Below are positions 1-12,400 of a stretch of DNA of 64,000 nucleotides, one piece after another (positions within the stretch are counted from its first letter, which is position 1; every line of letters starts with the position of its first letter). This stretch comes from Halichoerus grypus (taxonomy: Eukaryota; Chordata; Mammalia; Carnivora; Phocidae). Both the position numbers and the translations under genes were made by a program. Under the pieces are notes generated by a model, which saw nothing but the letters and a program-made list of their open reading frames with translations, did no database searches and was not told the DNA's origin. The DNA lies in NCBI RefSeq assembly GCF_964656455.1, contig NC_135722.1, forward strand, positions 110,242,234 through 110,306,233, written 5' to 3'.

Positions 1-360
1 ATATACGAAACATGCCTTAATTTTAAAAAGCTCCAGGAATGGCACAGATGCTTTTAACAGTCAGTTCCAATACTCTCATTTTCAATTTCAGTATAAAACT
101 GTCGCCCCAGAACTTGAGATCACGTTATTCCAGAAGTCAGCAGAGGCTGGCAGACCTTATTCTCGGTGCCCTGAGCCTCTCACCCCCTCTCTACAGCAGG
201 ATCGATCAGACCCACGGCTCTGGGGTTTCTGAAGAGCTCTCTCTTTTTGTAATCGTCATTCCCCCAAAGTCCTGACTCTATACTGTCTAGTCATATTAAC
301 ATAAAAATTTAAGAAAACATGATATAGATCACCAAAAAGAAAAAAAAGGGAAATAAGTAC
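1..360 (-). other. DYNC2H1: Intron, partial
   Basis: 5' part of the intron after the last exon in the window. I found no peptide matching the next dynein-2 exon and no repeat. The short open frames here are chance. Confidence 0.7.
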
Positions 361-495
361 TTGGTCAAGGGAAATCTGGAGTTTGTAAGATTCTTTCAGT
401 GACTCCTGAATAAGTGCACTGCTTGCTTTCGTCTGATTCAAAGATTCAATCAAATCCTTATTTTCCAAAATATTCCCTTGGGATGTGGCAAGTGT
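361..495 (-). CDS. DYNC2H1: DYNC2H1 exon: AAA5 strut/buttress, second half
   Basis: 135 nt, 45 codons. Encodes [20 protein letters not shown], then [20 protein letters not shown] and ISLDQ. It continues the buttress coiled coil. The next exon lies outside the window on the low-coordinate side. Acceptor gcag, donor gtactt. Confidence 0.96.
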
Positions 496-3400
496 CTGCA
501 GCAAAAATTAATAAAATAATGTGAACATTATCATACATATTAAAATAACCAATTAAAAGAAGCCCATATTAACTATCATTAATTTGATGTTTATGAAAAC
601 TTGTATTATTTTAAAAGAATTTCAACATTTTATAGCTTATGAGAATGATAGAGTTAATCATGATATACTATATCATCAAAGCATTGCATATGTATTAATT
701 TTATCAATCTAATAAAAATAAAAACTACTTAAAGTTACAGATTAAATCATAATTTTATGCTACATTTTAATGCTGCTTGAAATTCTAAGCATATAATAGA
801 TAACTAAGTATTAGTGAAACAATACAGTATACAGTATTACTTAAAAATCACTTGTCTTAGACATTAATTACCATTATTTCTTAAGATCTTGTATTCTAAG
901 ACATCTACTTTTCTCTCTTTGAATTTTGATTTTAAGGTATATATTGACATGTCTTTGGCACAACCAAAAACATGTGGAAGGTACTATTAAATTTAAAAAA
1001 AACCTGCTAATTATATTCACTAAAAAAATGTAATATAAGAAAGCATCCTGAATAACTAAATTTTACCTCTAAAAGAGATTCCTCAAGCTTGGCTAACTGT
1101 ATTTTCTTATCTTCTTCCTGTTGTAATAGTTTTGTTTTCTGCTCCTCTAAGTCAGGTTTCTCATGCTGAATAGTTAAAGCCAAAAGCTTAAAAAAAAATT
1201 TTTTTTAAGTCAAAGTTATTTTAGCGGTAAAGTTCAAACAAGACAAAACATAAACTTCCCACAAACAGGCCTTGTGCTTGACCAAATTTATTACGATTTT
1301 ATGTACCTCATTTGATTCTTTCTAGTTAAACATGAGACACTTCACAATTATTTCTGACAAAAAAAGAAGCAAAATAAACTGATCAATAAAATATTAAATA
1401 CTATAGGACATCTGTAAGAAATTGCATTATGTAACATATCAATATGTAATATTTTTCTAAAATTAGATAAAATATATAAAAACTATGAAAACTAGTTTTT
1501 TTAGTGTCAAATATTCATATAAAGAAATAAAGAGATATATTACTTAAAATACTATAACATCACAGTCTCAACAAGATACCATTTCATCCCCATTAGGATG
1601 GCTACAATTAAAAACACAAATAACATGTGTTGGCAAGATGGGGAGAGAGCGGAATCCTTAGACGTTGTTGGCGGGAAAGTAAAGCACAGTCACTTCGGAA
1701 AAGTCTGTTCTTCAAAATGTTAAACAGAGTTACCATAAGACCCCGCAAGTCCACTAAAAAAACCACTGAATTGTACACTTTAAATGGGTGAATTAATTGA
1801 ATCTTAATAAAGCTATTTTTAAAATGCTATGTCAAATTCTTCATTTTGAAACTTTAAATTAGGGGATGACATTGGCAGGTCATAAAACATGTAAATGCGA
1901 ATCTGCGGGACAAGCATTCTCACTGAGCACTTCTTACGGATCTGAACAGCCCCTTTCGCGAGGGGATGGACAGGTTCTAGAGAGAATGAGCAATTCTGTC
2001 AATTAATTCTGCCATGCTTTGAGTAATCCCTTCACAGGTTTATTCATAAGACGTACCATCAAGTAAGTCAAAAGATACTATCCATAAAAATACATGCTGT
2101 GAGCTGTATGTTATTATAAGAAAACATACTTTAAAGGAAATTCTTAAAAATTATAATTAAGTAAAAATTGTAACAAATATACACATACTATCATATTAAA
2201 TCAAAACAGGAAGAGTCTACAATTGTTAGGTGAGTAAAAAATGGAATGACTCAAAGTCAACAGGCATGACAGCCTTAAAAGGAAAATGAGTAAGGAACTA
2301 CGTAAGTAAAAGCCTAGATATAAAAACTCATTTTGAGAGTCAAATAACGTTCTAAATTATAAAAAGTCATACACAGATACGAAAATTCAAAGACACGTAT
2401 GTTCTAGTGGAAAAAAAAATGTCAGATGGGGAATCCAACACCCGCCCTCAACCAGCAAACAGGTCAATTAAATGCAATTCTCACATTTCAACTTCAGTTT
2501 TTCACAATTAGAAAACGTAGCTGATCTCAATCTATGAGCCTTCTCTCTCTCAAACTCTACCACACATGACAGAAATCGACCCCAAAATTAACGTAATAGT
2601 GGGAGAAGCAGTGATTCGATGTTAACAACAAGTGTGCAAGTCCAACACAAATGATAACGTAAACCCGAAAGCTTGACTCTAACTCACAAATGTAGTTTCA
2701 AGATGGTTTCAAAAGTTTAAATACTAATCACTTCCACAAAGTTGATTCCAATTCAGAGTATCTCCTGAGTACACAAAGCTACAGGATATTCCTGAGGTCA
2801 CTTCTTATTGCCCATACATACCTGTCCTCGCAACCCACTTCTTGTTGTAGTGAAGTTAACCTCCGTAATGATGGAGGCTGCATCTGGCGGGATGAAGGGA
2901 TTCGGGTTTCTTGTTGACAAGAAAAGGCGGAATTCTTCATTGTAGTCAATAATTTTGTCACCTATTTGTACCACATAACGCGGTCCTATTTGTTTAAAAT
3001 GACACAATTAGTTGGCTTCAATATTCTGTCTTTTGCTTCATGACATTAAAAAATATAATTTATATTTCCTAGTATTTCTAAATAGTTGGTAGCATAGGCT
3101 TTTCAGTAGAGTACAGAAGAGCAGCAGTTAGCTGGCCAAGAGACTATTAACCAGAATGCCCTATTAATCAGCACATATACAAACAGGGCTAAACACTAGT
3201 CATTAACTTGATCCCAGGATACTGAAGTATCAAAGAAATATATACGTATATTACATTTCATTCCAAATTTTTCTGAAATGACTGGTTATAGATGACACAA
3301 AAAATAACTCAATTATATACTATTCTCTACAGAATTCATTAGTTAAAAAGTGTTCATTGGGGGGGCCTTGGTAGCTCAGTCAGTTAAGCGTGTGACTTCA

Positions 3401-6400
3401 GCTCAGGTCATGATCCTGGGGTCCTGGGATTGAGCCCCACATAGGGCTCCCTGCTCAGTGGGGAGTCTGCTTGAGATTTTCTCTCCTTCTCCCTCCATCC
3501 CTCCTGCTGCTCATGCTGTCTCTCTCTCACTCTCTCTAAAATACATAAATCTTTATTCAAAAAGTGTTCATTGTACTAGTTTTTAAGACGTACTACTTAA
3601 AGACAGAATGAGCTGGTAAAAACCTAATATTATCAATAATATGAGTAATTGCAAAGATGCCCATTATTAACTTCAAAAGGATTTATTCAGACTGCCATAT
3701 ACAAGTGATCTGAGATGAGAAATGAAACTAAGAAAAAACAAAGTTCTGCCTCATAAAGGAGTATATTCCAAAATTTAAAAAAACGGTGATATACAACACA
3801 TACAGAGAAATAAATCAGCAATTATACCCACAACTTACAATTTTAAACTGACACAAATAATTTATTTTTTAAGTACAAAATACACACTTTCAAATATTAT
3901 TTTCAAAGACTAAGAAAAGTATCGTAAGGAATTTTTGAGAACTCCAGGATAGATTTTTAAATTTTACTTAAAAACTTTTTTAAGTTAATATGAAAATAAT
4001 TCAATAAGCACTTTATGAAAAAGGATATATAAATGTCCAAAAAGGAATCTTTTGTAGCAAAACTACAATCACCATTATAAAAACACAAATTTAAAAGCCC
4101 AGTGAAATACTTCTACATCAGCTGGAATGTTTCAAGAAAACTTAAGCAGGATAAATGCAAAGAAAACCAATCCTAAGGACATCATAATCAAACCACTGAA
4201 AAACCAGTGACAAAGAAAAGTTTTAAAGCATCCAGAGAAAAATGACACATCACTTACTAAAGAGCAACAATAAAACCAGCAGGTGATTTCTCAACAGGAA
4301 TGACATAAGCTAGAGGATGAAGGAATAAAAACTTTAAAGTGCTAAGGAAAACAAATACCAACCCAGAATTCCATGTCAGGCAGAAAAACAAATATCCTTC
4401 AAAAATACAAGAACAAGAAGTTTGTTTCCAGTGGGCCTTCACTAAATGAAATAGAAAAGGAAATGCTTCAGACAGAAGAAAAGTAACGTGGACGGGGATG
4501 AAGAGCACACTCACCACGCTGAGCACTGAGCACAAAAGTGCTCAATCACAGGATCGCACACTTGACACTAACAGAACCCTGCCTGTAGACTAAACAAGAA
4601 TTAAAATTTAAAAAAAGAAAAATAACCTAGATGTAAATGAGGAGATGATGGAAATGATGGGAGAATGTGAGAACCATAGGAAGGATCAATCTGTGTAAAT
4701 ACAGATTTTAAAAGCAGTCATTATAACATCATGTCACCATGACAACATATCACAACAATAATGCAAAGGCAGGCAGGGGTCTACGGAGTAAAGTGCACTG
4801 GAGAAGTGGCAAAGTATTTATTTGTAGTAAAATAAGAAGTCAAAGATATATACTGTTATATGTAGGGTGACCCATCAAAAAAATAGGAAATGTTTTATCA
4901 AAAAATAAAATCAAGTTAATTACAAAACTGGATCAGGTATCACATGATCTGGTTAGCTGTGTTAAATTATGCGACAAACAGGAAGACCGCACAGTGAGTG
5001 AAAATGAAAACCAAGTGATAAACTGAAGAGAGGTGCCCTTGAGAAACAAGACCAACAGAAAATTGAAAGTAAAAGAATAAAAATTATTACCATGCAAACA
5101 CTAGGCCCCCAAAGTAGTGTATCCATTCTAATATCAGACTCTAAAACTTGATACATTTCTGAAGAAAAAGGAGGACATTTCATAACGATAAAGAAAATAA
5201 CCCAAACAGGAAAAATCACATTTTCAAATACGTATGCACCCCAAAACACAGCTTCAAAATATTTAAAGCAAAAACGAAAAGAACTGAAAGAAAAACAAAT
5301 TCAAAAATCATAGAACCTTTAAGAAATTCTCAACATGATTGAGAAAAACAAAGCAAAAAAGAGTAAAGACACAGAAAACACTACAATGAACAAACCCGAC
5401 CTGACTTTAGAAAAAATTAAAACAACAGCAAATTTCACATAATTTTCAAATGTACATGGAAAAATGAAATGTAATGAAATGTCCGATTATAAAGAAAGCA
5501 CAACAGGGTTCAAACAACTGAATACTGCAGAGTAAGTTCTCTGGCCATAATGGAGTTATGCTGAAAATCAGCAACAAAAACGGGAACGAGAAAATTTCCA
5601 ACTACCTGGAAATTAAGTAACAATAAAGCTACATAATTCAATGAATTGAAGAAGAAATCAGGACTCTGGTATGAAGCTGGAGGAGGGCTGAGAGGGAAAT
5701 TTATAGACATAAATGCATATATTAAAAAAAGATTAAATATCAGTATCTTGAATTTCCATCTCAAGAATCTAGAAAAAAGAACACCAAAGGAAACCTAAGG
5801 AAAAACAACAGGAATGAAATAATAAAGAGCAAAAACCAGTTCAAAAATACAATAAAGAGGGTGATGGGCATTTAGGAGGGCACTTGTGTGGGTGTCGTAT
5901 ATAAGTGATGAATCACTGGATTCTACTCCTGAAACCAATATTGTACTGTATGTTAACCAACTAGAATCCAAATAAAAACTTGAAACAAAACAAAAATTAA
6001 AATTAAAAAATTTTTAAAAAAGGAAATCAACAAATATTGGGGTTCATGTAGAGCATGAAATCAGCCATAATACCTGGCTTGCTAAAATGTAACACAGAGG
6101 CTGCTGGGGGGGTGAGGGAAGGTTTCGGAGGAGGGTGTGGGCCTTTGGAATGACGAGGCCCGCATGACCACTCTGCCGTAGGAATGTCGCGGAGAGTTGC
6201 CTTCCCCAAAACTCTCTAGGCCAAACAGCCGCCCGGGGATCTACGAGATGTGTGCATTGTCCCCTCGGCTATGTTTAGCAGAACTCATAGAACATGCAGA
6301 TTAGCACATCGTAGCTTTCCCATAAACAGATCCTCCTAGTTCCAGTTAAGACCCCTTGTCACACATCATGTGCTTGAGAAACAGTGTTATTAAGGATCTG

Positions 6401-9400
6401 TGACTATCCTGAAGGACCAATAAAAGCGGGAGCAAAGAAGAGCAAAGGGTCTTCGTCTCTGAGCTATGACCCCTTGCCCTTCCCTCTCTTTCACAGCAAA
6501 GTTTGGAGTCATCTTTCATCCTTCGGTACAGAGGTTGCTGGCCGTTCCCGGCAAACAAAGTTAAAAGTTGGTATTTTGAAAAGATTAGTAAAACTGATAA
6601 ATGCTCCCTGAAGATGGATGGAGGATAAAAAGAAAAATTATCAATGTCAAGAAAAAGGGAGACATCATTACAAAACCAACTGAAATCAAAAAGTTATGAG
6701 AACATTACATAAAAAACACACCAATACATTTGGCAATTTGTTTGAAACGAACAAATGCTTTAAAAATACGTAACTTTAGCAAACTTGACATACACACAAA
6801 CTGTAGAAGACAAACAGAACAAATGCTGCCGGCTGGCAGTTTGCAATGAGAGGTCCTCCTGAGACTCTGCACGGCCGCAGGAGGACGGTACAGAGACACG
6901 GGGCTTAGCACAGGACAGGCCTCACGGCAGGTGACTGGAAAATGGTTCAAGGACAGTGTGGTTTTGCTGGGGAATGGATACAGACAACCCTATGACTGGT
7001 ATCTTAATAATGTTTATCTAGGAGGGGAGAGAAGTGGAGGGGAACTACATAATTGATTTAAAAAAAAAAAACAAAAGCAGAAGTCACTCCAATTAGCTGG
7101 AACACTAATGTGATACGGGATGCACTCTTGTTCGGGGCTGCGACTTGAGTCCGGTCATGGCGTGGCCTGTGGGGTGCTGGTGCTGAGAAATGACTCACGT
7201 TCAACAGGGGAACACCGAAGCCGGGCTGTGGGAGCCAGTCCACCCACAGGACTCCGGCGCCTCTTCTCTTTTGCATTTACGCAACAGACAATACAAACAA
7301 AACTATCTATGGTGTTGTAAGTCAGAAACACGGTTAGCCCTATGGGGGAGCGTGGTAAATAAGGGGGTTTCTGGAGTGCACATCAAGTTCTAGATCTTGA
7401 CCTGGGTGCCTACACAGGTGTATTGTTTGTAAAAATTCATAAACTGCACACACACACACACACACACACACTTCAATAAAATGTTAAAACTGAAAAATAC
7501 CTGGTTTTCTCTGGTGAATAGGACTAGTCAGGAGGAGGGGAGGGACAGAACACTACTGCCTTCTGTACTATTTGGTTTTGTAAACTGTGCATGTATTATT
7601 TTGACCTAAAATTTTAAAAAATTTCCAAGTAAATGGTTCACTGTCTAAATAGGACCCTTGGATTTAATCCAATGTCCTACCGTTAGAAACTATCAGACAA
7701 GGAACTATTAAGCCCGACACAGTCTGAATGACATCAGGCCTCGATTTACACCGGAGCTAACCTATAGAGTTCACGGCGAAGTTTGTTTTGACTGTTTTTT
7801 CTTTGGGACACAAAATCGTCAGTGTACTTTTGAGAACCCCAGAGACAAAACGATTGGATACAAGTATAAGATTTGGTCTCCTACTTTCTTTCCAGGGAAA
7901 GTCCAAATTGACATGTTTATTATCTTGGTTCTGAACCTGGATCAGGTTTGAGAGTTGGGTTTGGTTTGGTTTGGTTTGGTCAACATTTATAACAGACATT
8001 GTATCTGCTTCCAGGTCCAAACTCTTCAGAACTATATTATCATCTGACCTAGATAAATCCAAGTACCATGTGAACTGCCATCTAGGTCCAAACATTCCAT
8101 TACATGGATAACATCTTGGTAATGGTCTCTCCTGACAAAACTGCTCACACTCTATTGAATACCATTCCAGGCTGACTACCTAAAGATGAATAGGATTAAG
8201 TGAGGACAAATACAAAACCCTACCAACCAAATAACCAAACTGACACTGCCCAAGGAGACAGCCCACACAGCCCATTAAGAATAAACTGCTGTCGGTTCGC
8301 CTGGGTGGCTCAGTCGTTAAGCATCTGCCTTCGGCTCAGGTCATGGTCCCAGGGTCCTGGGATCGAGCCCTGCATTGGGCTCCCTGCTCGGCAGGAGGCC
8401 TGCTTCTCCCTCTCCCACTCCCCCTGCTTGTGTTCCCTCTCTTGCTGTGTCTCTCTCTTCAAATAAATAAATAAAATCTTTAAAAAAAAAAGAATAAACT
8501 GCTGTCGGGGCACCTGGGGGGCTCAGTCGCTAAGCGTCTGCCTTCAGCTCAGGTCATGGTCCCAGGGTCCTGGGATCGAGCCCCACATCGGGCTCCCTGT
8601 TCAGCGGGAAGCCTGCTTCTCCCTCTCCCGCTCCCCCTGCTTGTGCTCTCTCTCTCACTGTGTCTCTCTGTCAAATAAATAAATAAAATCTTAAAAAAAA
8701 AAAAAAAAAAGAATAAACTGCTGTCTTTATAGTCACTGTATACAAAGAGAATGATGATTACTTTCTTGGCCCATTAGAAGCAGCATATTCCATACCTGGA
8801 ATTTTTACTATTGCCTATTCATCTGGCTAACAAACGTGTGCCCAGGCTTGAATCGCAACTCTTGCAAGGCTGCAAAGGGCAACCTTGGAAGGAATCTAAG
8901 CAATTATAACCCAATCATTGCCTGTGACCCCTCTACCCTCCAGGTGCACAGAATTACTGATGTCTGCAAATAATCGCAGGTAACAAAATCCTAAGGAATG
9001 CTACAGCCATCCACTATCCATAGGTAAAATTTCTGGCAATCCAGAGCATTGAATATCCCGTACAATGAGCTGACCTCGGGTAGTGTTTCTGGCAACAGAG
9101 CATGTCACAAAGAGGCTTACTGAACAGATCAGTACAGGGATTGATAGGTCAGAACTAGAGGAGCTCGACCTCAGCACTACGGGCAACTTGTGCTGGAAAA
9201 TCATCTCGTGAGGAGATGCCCTGTGCATTTTAGGATGGCCCTGGCACGGACCTCCCAACTGTGATAACCCCAGGGGGACAAAATCACTCCTGTTAGAGAA
9301 ACACTGGTCTGGCTGTACTCAGGCCACTGGGCCATCCAGATCCAACCTGGCTCCACAGACATACCCATATGGGGAACCACACCCACTGGAAACAGATACA

Positions 9401-12400
9401 ACAATTAATCACAAACTTAATCTCTATGTTGCACATCCATAAGCCCGGATGAAGCAACCATGACTAAAAGGAAGCATCTGGACTAAAAAGCCAACCACAA
9501 TGTTCAGCCTTCATCTCTACTCTAATCCCTGATCCATATTCAAGCCCAACATGGAAATGAAAGAACCATAAAGGACTGGAATGATTAACGACGTTGTTAG
9601 TGAAACTTGAACTATCTGCCAAATACACGAGCCTCTCCCTAGATGACTTCTAAGTAGCTAGCTGATCCCGGGTCTTCAATTACGTACCAACACCACATCG
9701 ACCTTCTGCATGGCTGAGTGACCAGCACACATGAATCGGGAAGTAAAAAAACAATGAGAACTTGAAAAAGAACCGTGCCTTGCCGTTCCTTTCGATCAGG
9801 ACACATGTGAGGGGATTGTTGAGCAGCATAAACGTGAGGAGGAAGTCTATTCTAACCCTCTTATTCGTGCCAACTTTGACCTCAGTATGAAGAAAGGCAG
9901 TTCATATTGCTCAGATTAGGGACACGGGGATGTAAATGAGACTGGACACAGACTCTGTTTGATGTGGTTCTAGGACGACCATCCTCTGTCCCCAAAGGAA
10001 ATGCATGATGACAAAATGGCAATTCATGAGCAACGCAACACTCTGGAAAAGGACAATCGGAAGTATACTCAAAGATGGTAAAGAACTTCAACTACTGTGA
10101 TACAGATATGTCCAGCCCTGGGGGATAGGCAGGAAAAATAAGGTAAGGGCAGAGATTAACTCTCTTTTCCTAATTCTGAAATAAACAAATTAACCCAAAC
10201 AGCCCTACACAACCATCTGGAATAGTGGTTCATAATGTGAACCAATCAGCATGTGAAATATGTAACTTGGCACCAGATCCAACTTCAAGGGACCTTGTCA
10301 ACACCCATTCTCAGACAGATGGCCACTAATTACTGCCACAGATACTGCTAAAACCTGACACCAATCATAGCTGATAGGGGCTCATATTTAATGAGCCGTC
10401 AAGGGCCAAATATAGACTGAAGGAAGTCAAATCCAGACGGCCCTCAAGCTTCATTTCCGCCTCCCCTGTGAGACAGCATAGCCCCCAAAACAAATAATCC
10501 AGTCAAGAAATGGGCAGAAGACATGAACAGACACTTCCCAAAGACATCCAGATGGCCAACAGACACATGAAAAGATGCTCAACATCACTCCTCATCAGGG
10601 AAATACAAATCAAAAATACAATGAGATACCACCTCACACCAGTCAGAATGGCTAAAATTAACAAGTGGAAACAACAGGTGTTGGCGGGGATGTGGAGAAA
10701 GGGGAACCCTCCTGCACTGTTGGTGGGAATGCAAGCTGGTGCAGCCACTCTGGAAAACAGTATGGAGGTTCCTCAAAAAGTTAAAAATAGGGCTACCCTA
10801 CGACCCAATAATTGCAATACTGGGTAGTTACCCAAAGGATACAAAAATGCTGATTCAAAGGAGCACATGCACCCTGATGTTCATAGCAGCATTATCTACA
10901 ATAGCCAAATTACGGAAAGAGCCCAAGTGTCCATCGACAGATGAATGGATAAAGAAGGTGTGGTATATATATACAATGGAATATTATGCAGCCATCAAAA
11001 GGAATGAAATCTTGCCATTTGCAATGACGTGGATGGAACTGGAGGGTATTATGCTGAGCGAAATAAGTCAGTTAGAGAAAGACAAATACCGTATGATTTC
11101 ACTCGTACATGGAATTTAAGAAACAAACCAGATGAACATGTGGGGAGGGGAGGAAGGGGATAGGGAAATAAACAGTAAGACACTCTTAACGATTGAGAAC
11201 AAACCGAGGGTTGATAGAGGGCAGTGGGCAGGGAATGGGCTAGACAGGGGGTGGGCATCAAGGAGGGCACTTGTTGTGATGAGGACTGGGTGTTGTATGT
11301 AAGTGAGGAATCACTGAATTCTACCTCAGAAACCAGTACTGCACTGTATGTTAACTAATTAGAGTTTAAATAAAAATTAAAAGGGAAAAAAAAGATAGCA
11401 AGAGCTAGCTCCACAGATCTGAGTTAGTACCAGTAAGGAACAGACTGACTGAGAGCAGGGACTGCAGTCTGGAGGGTAGCTCCAGGTTGCAAAGGCAAAA
11501 GTCCCACTACTAGAGGTCTCTTCACAACACATCAGCCACTGCCAGGCCACACGTGCTGGCCTGTGAGATAACAAGCGATCCACGAATGCATTTTTTGCTC
11601 TGCTTCTGGTTTGCCCCAATAACTCCAATCCTATTTCAAGCTTGCAGGGTTAGCATAAGTCTTGTAGTGCTAGCACCATGCGTGGTGTAAATATGTGCGG
11701 TATGTATGTATAAGTATGTGTCTTTGTACACACTTTGCACGACATGGTCTTGAGTTGAAAAGCATTACATTCTAATCGTCAAAGGCTGGGTTAGGTAGCT
11801 GTGCAGGAAAGAGGAAACAGCAGTCCTGAGACTCTATCCTTAGAAAGGCCTGCTTGTGAGACAGGCCCGTAACAGGCTTCTGGAAATTTGGATGTGGGGT
11901 GGGTTCTCATGTAAGAGTGCTCACTGTGCGTAAACTGTTTGTACAAATAATGTGGCTTATGCAGAACACCTGCTTTTGTGTGAGGAGTCTGGAATTTTGT
12001 CTCATGCTAGGCGGAATGTGCTGATACAAGCAGCCCCCATTAAGTGTGCAACGGAGAGTCTAAGAAGCTTCCTCGGTACATGACACTTCACAGGTGTTGT
12101 CACAAGCTGGTCCTGGGAGAAGCAGCTCATCCGGTGGGACTCCAATGAAGAGGCTCAGAAGCTTACACCTTGTTTCTTGACTCCTGACTTCACGCTACAT
12201 GCTTTTTGTCTTTGCTGACTTGACTTTCTATCTTGTCCCTGCGAAACATCTTAGCCACCAGTGAGAAGACTTTTCAAGTCCTGTGTCTTCCGGTCACATA
12301 CTGTCCCTGGGAGCAGTGCTGGAGAACCTGATGCAAGGCCACCTCTATAAAGGCAAGAGCTTGTCGACTGTTCCTGTTAGACCATGACGGCATTCCCACC

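Larger units (their letters stand above)
7620..10490 (-). other. Unassigned ORF-remnant region, possible old retroelement
   Basis: Between the CA repeat and the L1 at 10491, the minus strand has several open stretches: 8095-7757 (112 codons, with [15 protein letters not shown]), 9258-9001 (85 codons, serine-rich) and 9404-9201. An in-frame [14 protein letters not shown] peptide near 9370 faintly recalls retroviral surface proteins. I cannot name the family. Codon order is broken by stops, and two Can-SINEs split it, so nothing here is an expressed gene on present evidence. Confidence 0.3.

Noticed and set aside
3360..3440. tRNA-like sequences at SINE heads
   Set aside because: They are the tRNA-derived promoters of Can-SINEs with mutated stems, not tRNA genes.
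10739..11119. Open frame resembling a protein-coding gene
   Set aside because: It is the C-terminal part of L1 ORF2 in a truncated copy.
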